NCBI GenBank assembly: GCA_964617385.1
Contig: CAZTYX010000027.1
Coordinates: 1 to 16,898, forward strand
From: JADHMP01 sp964617385
GTDB taxonomy: Bacteria; Bacteroidota; Bacteroidia; Flavobacteriales; Flavobacteriaceae
DNA: 16,898 nucleotides
Reading direction: 5' to 3'
Position 1 is the stretch's first letter. Each line of letters begins with the position of its first letter. The notes under the pieces were generated by a model. That model was not told the origin of the DNA. It made no database searches and saw only the letters and a program-made list of their open reading frames with translations. A program made the translations under genes and the position numbers. Below, piece after piece: positions 14,663 through 16,898 of the stretch.

Positions 14663-15759
14663 ACCAATTCAAAATATTTGCCCGGCAACGCATTTACACA
14701 CCCTTTCATTTCAAGGGTCATTAAAACACTGGCCACAAAACGAACTTCTTTTTGCAAATCTATTGCCAGCGCATCTAGGTGTTTTTTCTCTCCCACACTC
14801 AAGCATGCCAAAACTTCTTTTTCATGGACACTCAATGAAACGAACAACTGTTTTTGAATCGCTTTTTTGGGTACTTTTTTTCTAAATTGAAGTGTTTCCA
14901 ACACCTGATCAGGTGTTGTGAGAAGCATGGCTTTGTGTTGTTGAATTAAAAGGTGACACCCTTTGCTTTTTGGGTCTGAAATTCGACCCGGAAAGGCAAA
15001 CAATTCTCTCCCATATTGATGTGCCAAATCGGCCGTATTCATACTTCCTCCTTTCACTCCTGATTCAACAACTATGGTAGTGTGTCCCAAACCGGCAATA
15101 ATTCGGTTGCGCCGTGGAAAACTCCCTTTGTCAAAGGCTTCACCAAACAAGCAATCTGAAAAAAAAGCGCCTTGGGCTTCAACAGATTTACAATATTTTG
15201 CATGTTCTTTGGGATAGAGTTTGTCAAAACCATGGGCCAAGCACGCAATGGTATCTAAGCCATAATCTAAGGCCGCCCGGTGGGCAATAATATCGGTACC
15301 AAATGCAAACCCAGAACAAATAATCGGGTTATAGGGGGCCACAGCACGAATGAGTGATTCACAGTTTTTTTTGCCATAAGGGGTGTTTTCTCTAGTGCCT
15401 ACAACACTTATAATTTTCCGGGTTTTGTCTATGTCCAAAGTCCCTTTAGAAAAAAGGACAAGAGGGGCATCTGGGCAAAAAGCCAAGGTTTCTGGATAGT
15501 TATCATCACCCCAAAACAGACTCCGAATTTGATTTTTTTCCAAAAGAGCCACTTGCTCCTCCACCGCTGTTTTGAATTGTTTCCAAGACCGAATGGTTTT
15601 TAGAACATTTTTCCCAACACCCATAACTGCAGTCCATTCTTTATCGGAAGCATCAAAAATGGCTTCTGGAGAAGAAAAATGAGCGAGAAGTTTTTGTTCT
15701 TTTACAGGGCCAATACCTGGAAGAAAACGTAAATATAAGCAGGCCTCTAGGCGATTCAT
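14659..15759 (-). CDS. dprA: DNA-processing protein DprA
   Basis: A 366-residue protein (from the ATG at 15759) with the three-part DprA layout. It has N-terminal helix-hairpin-helix segments (L-P-G-I-G-P-V near 13-19 and M-G-V-G-K at 46-50), a Rossmann-fold core, and a C-terminal winged-helix domain (about 308-366). Core hallmarks are V-V-G-T-R (119-123), S-G-F-A-F-G-T-D-I-I-A-H (149-160), F-P-R-R-N-R-I-I-A-G-L (214-224), V-V-E-S-G-V-K-G-G-S-M-N-T-A (230-243) and F-A-F-P-G (254-258). DprA binds incoming single-stranded DNA and loads RecA in natural transformation. In-frame starts at 15795 (ATG) and 15801 (TTG) also exist; a TAnnTT-type sequence at 15784-15777 would favour 15759. It converges on trpS (4-bp overlap). 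Confidence 0.93.
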   Translation of the reverse strand: MNRLEACLYLRFLPGIGPVKEQKLLAHFSSPEAIFDASDKEWTAVMGVGKNVLKTIRSWKQFKTAVEEQVALLEKNQIRSLFWGDDNYPETLAFCPDAPLVLFSKGTLDIDKTRKIISVVGTRENTPYGKKNCESLIRAVAPYNPIICSGFAFGTDIIAHRAALDYGLDTIACLAHGFDKLYPKEHAKYCKSVEAQGAFFSDCLFGEAFDKGSFPRRNRIIAGLGHTTIVVESGVKGGSMNTADLAHQYGRELFAFPGRISDPKSKGCHLLIQQHKAMLLTTPDQVLETLQFRKKVPKKAIQKQLFVSLSVHEKEVLACLSVGEKKHLDALAIDLQKEVRFVASVLMTLEMKGCVNALPGKYFELV

Positions 15760-15797
15760 GGGGCAAAATGTTTCGTGTAAGATAAGAAAATCCATTG

Positions 15798-15811
15798 GCA
15801 ATTTTAATTGC
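15798..15811. promoter_or_regulatory. Short palindrome in dprA divergent region
   Basis: GCAATT, a 2-nt TT spacer and AATTGC form a perfect 6+6 inverted repeat between the divergent dprA and HU/SPOR genes. It could be an operator or chance AT-rich symmetry; nothing in the sequence decides. Confidence 0.2.
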
Positions 15812-15813
15812 TA

Positions 15814-15831
15814 TAAATTTTAGTATTTTAG
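15814..15831 (+). promoter_or_regulatory. Candidate -7 elements of HU/SPOR gene
   Basis: Two overlapping near matches to TAnnTTTG are present: TAAATTTT (15814-15821) and TATTTTAG (15824-15831). Each differs at one defined position. The second lies so close to the ATG at 15836 that the transcript would be leaderless. No well-spaced TTTG is seen. Confidence 0.22.
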
Positions 15832-15835
15832 CGCT

Positions 15836-16819
15836 ATGCTACTCTATCAATGCATACAAGAATTACTTTATCAACACGAATGTGTAACGGTACCCAATTT
15901 TGGTGCCTTTTTAACCCGTTCGCATCAAGCTTCCGTATCGGCAAATGGTGCCTTTTTACCGCCTCGAAAAGACATACTTTTCAATCGTTTGTTGGCGACA
16001 AATGATGGCATTTTAGCTCATTATTACGCTCAAAAAGAAGGCATTGGTTATGAAAATGCTCTGCGTAAAATCGAAAAGGAAGTAAGCCTGTGGAAAAAAC
16101 GTATTCAAACACAAGTTTTGCGTTTTCCTGGTGTTGGTGAAATGCAATTGTCTGCTGATAAAAAAATGGTTTTTATCCCATTGGGCAAAATAAATTTTGA
16201 TACCCAATCTTTTGGTTTAAAATCCTTTCATCGCAACCCTTTGCAAACACAATCTTCTTCAGAAACCCCTAAAATTATTTCTATTATGGAAAATACAACG
16301 AATGACGACCTAATGTTTCAACCTGAAGGAAACAGTGAAAATAAAAGTAAAGCCCCTTGGATGCGTTATGCCGCTGTGGGGGTTGTGGCTGTTGCCCTAA
16401 TGGCTGGCGCTTATTATTTTGGCGAACAATATACCACTTCCGAACGCCTCAAACAGCAAGAACTAGCTCAAGAAAAAATCATTAAGAATGTGCAAGAAGC
16501 CACCTTTGATTTAGGCACTCTCGAATCTGTTTCTGTGCAGGCTTCGGCGAACGCTAGTACATCAGAAAGTGAAGGTCCTGTAGATACAAACCAAAAATAT
16601 TATAGCATTATTGCAGGTTCGTTTCGTTCCTTAGAAAACGCCAATCGAAAAGTTGCTGATTTAAAAGCCGAAGGCTATGAAGCGGCCTTGGCCAAAACAA
16701 GCCCACAAGGACTTTATCGCGTGGCCTATGGGCGGTTAACATCCAAACGAAAAGCTTTGAATTTGCTTAGTTTTGTGAAATATACACAAGAAGAAGAAGC
16801 TTGGTATTTGGAAGAATAA
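15836..16819 (+). CDS. HU-like (CCDC81-type) domain and SPOR domain membrane protein
   Basis: A 327-residue protein in three parts. Residues 1-125 resemble the prokaryotic HU-like CCDC81 domains seen at the N-terminus of Bacteroidota SPOR proteins (V-T-V-P-N-F-G-A-F-L-T near 17-27, P-P-R-K-D-I-L-F-N at 42-50, and G-V-G-E-M-Q-L near 99-105). A low-complexity linker leads to one transmembrane helix (about 178-195). A short charged coil (about 203-223) follows, and then a C-terminal SPOR domain (about 255-327, starting Y-Y-S-I-I-A-G-S-F). SPOR domains bind denuded septal peptidoglycan, so this is probably a type II-topology envelope protein with its HU-like part in the cytoplasm and its SPOR part in the periplasm. 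It diverges from dprA and ends 5 bp from a facing open frame at the right edge. Confidence 0.87.
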   Translation: MLLYQCIQELLYQHECVTVPNFGAFLTRSHQASVSANGAFLPPRKDILFNRLLATNDGILAHYYAQKEGIGYENALRKIEKEVSLWKKRIQTQVLRFPGVGEMQLSADKKMVFIPLGKINFDTQSFGLKSFHRNPLQTQSSSETPKIISIMENTTNDDLMFQPEGNSENKSKAPWMRYAAVGVVAVALMAGAYYFGEQYTTSERLKQQELAQEKIIKNVQEATFDLGTLESVSVQASANASTSESEGPVDTNQKYYSIIAGSFRSLENANRKVADLKAEGYEAALAKTSPQGLYRVAYGRLTSKRKALNLLSFVKYTQEEEAWYLEE

Positions 16820-16824
16820 GCAGC

Positions 16825-16898
16825 CTACATTTGATAAATCCATTGCCTTGGATTTTGAGGAGCGTTATTCTTAAACACACTAAATTTTAAAGCCGATT
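16825..16898 (-). CDS. Possible 3' end of a convergent gene (partial)
   Basis: Twenty-three codons are open on the minus strand from the window edge to a TAG at 16827-16825, reading SALKFSVFKNNAPQ followed by NPRQWIYQM. The amino-acid make-up looks protein-like, and the frame ends 5 bp from the stop of the facing HU/SPOR gene, as at the other convergent junctions here. A frame this short can occur by chance, and I do not recognise the family. A 7-bp inverted repeat (16836-16842 with 16849-16855, loop 6 nt) falls inside it but has no U-tract. Confidence 0.4.
   Translation of the reverse strand, partial: SALKFSVFKNNAPQNPRQWIYQM

Noticed and set aside
16836..16855. Seven-base hairpin after the HU/SPOR gene as a terminator
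   Set aside because: The stem is AT-rich and no U-tract follows on either strand; it also lies within a possible coding end.

Overview
The window looks like a chromosomal segment from a member of the Bacteroidota, most likely a gliding or T9SS-bearing flavobacterium (Flavobacteriia). The reasons are a GldH gliding-motility lipoprotein, a RicT-type PSP1 protein with the Cys-rich N-terminus seen in this phylum, a SPOR protein with an HU-like (CCDC81-type) N-terminal domain, a lipoprotein with a TonB-receptor plug-like motif, low GC, few Shine-Dalgarno sites, and recurrent TAnnTTTg-like -7 promoter elements a short way upstream of start codons.

Layout, left to right. Positions 1-224 hold no gene I can support, only a strong intrinsic-terminator hairpin that points leftward. 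Next comes a secreted or outer-membrane barrel-like protein on the + strand (225-884). It converges with a leftward three-gene envelope operon (878-3039) encoding a two-domain universal stress protein, an LpxR-like lipid A deacylase and a plug-motif lipoprotein. Diverging from that operon is a + strand pair, a crotonase-family enzyme and QueD/PTPS, with a 4-bp ATGA overlap. These run into the 3' end of a leftward cluster, ricT - gldH - mrcA (8346 down to 4379), whose genes overlap by 8 and 11 bp. Upstream of it on the same strand are trhO and a flavin-type split-barrel (PNPOx-family) protein.

From 10219 rightward, recA, pabB and pabC form a tight + strand run linking recombination and p-aminobenzoate (folate) synthesis. 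A PlsC-like acyltransferase faces it. Then trpS (+) converges with dprA (-), and an HU-like/TM/SPOR protein (+) diverges from dprA. At the right edge a short open frame on the minus strand looks like the 3' end of another gene.

The content is mainly housekeeping and envelope functions, and I see no prophage, insertion sequence, CRISPR array, tRNA/rRNA, toxin-antitoxin or defence island. No clearly undescribed system is evident. The points most worth a second look are the stress-protein/lipid A deacylase/plug-lipoprotein operon, the orphan leftward terminator, the series of convergent gene ends that overlap or almost touch without terminators, and an acyltransferase with an altered motif III. 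Start codons were reassigned from the longest open frame for the crotonase (3156), mrcA (6712), gldH (7193), pabC (12159) and dprA (15759).
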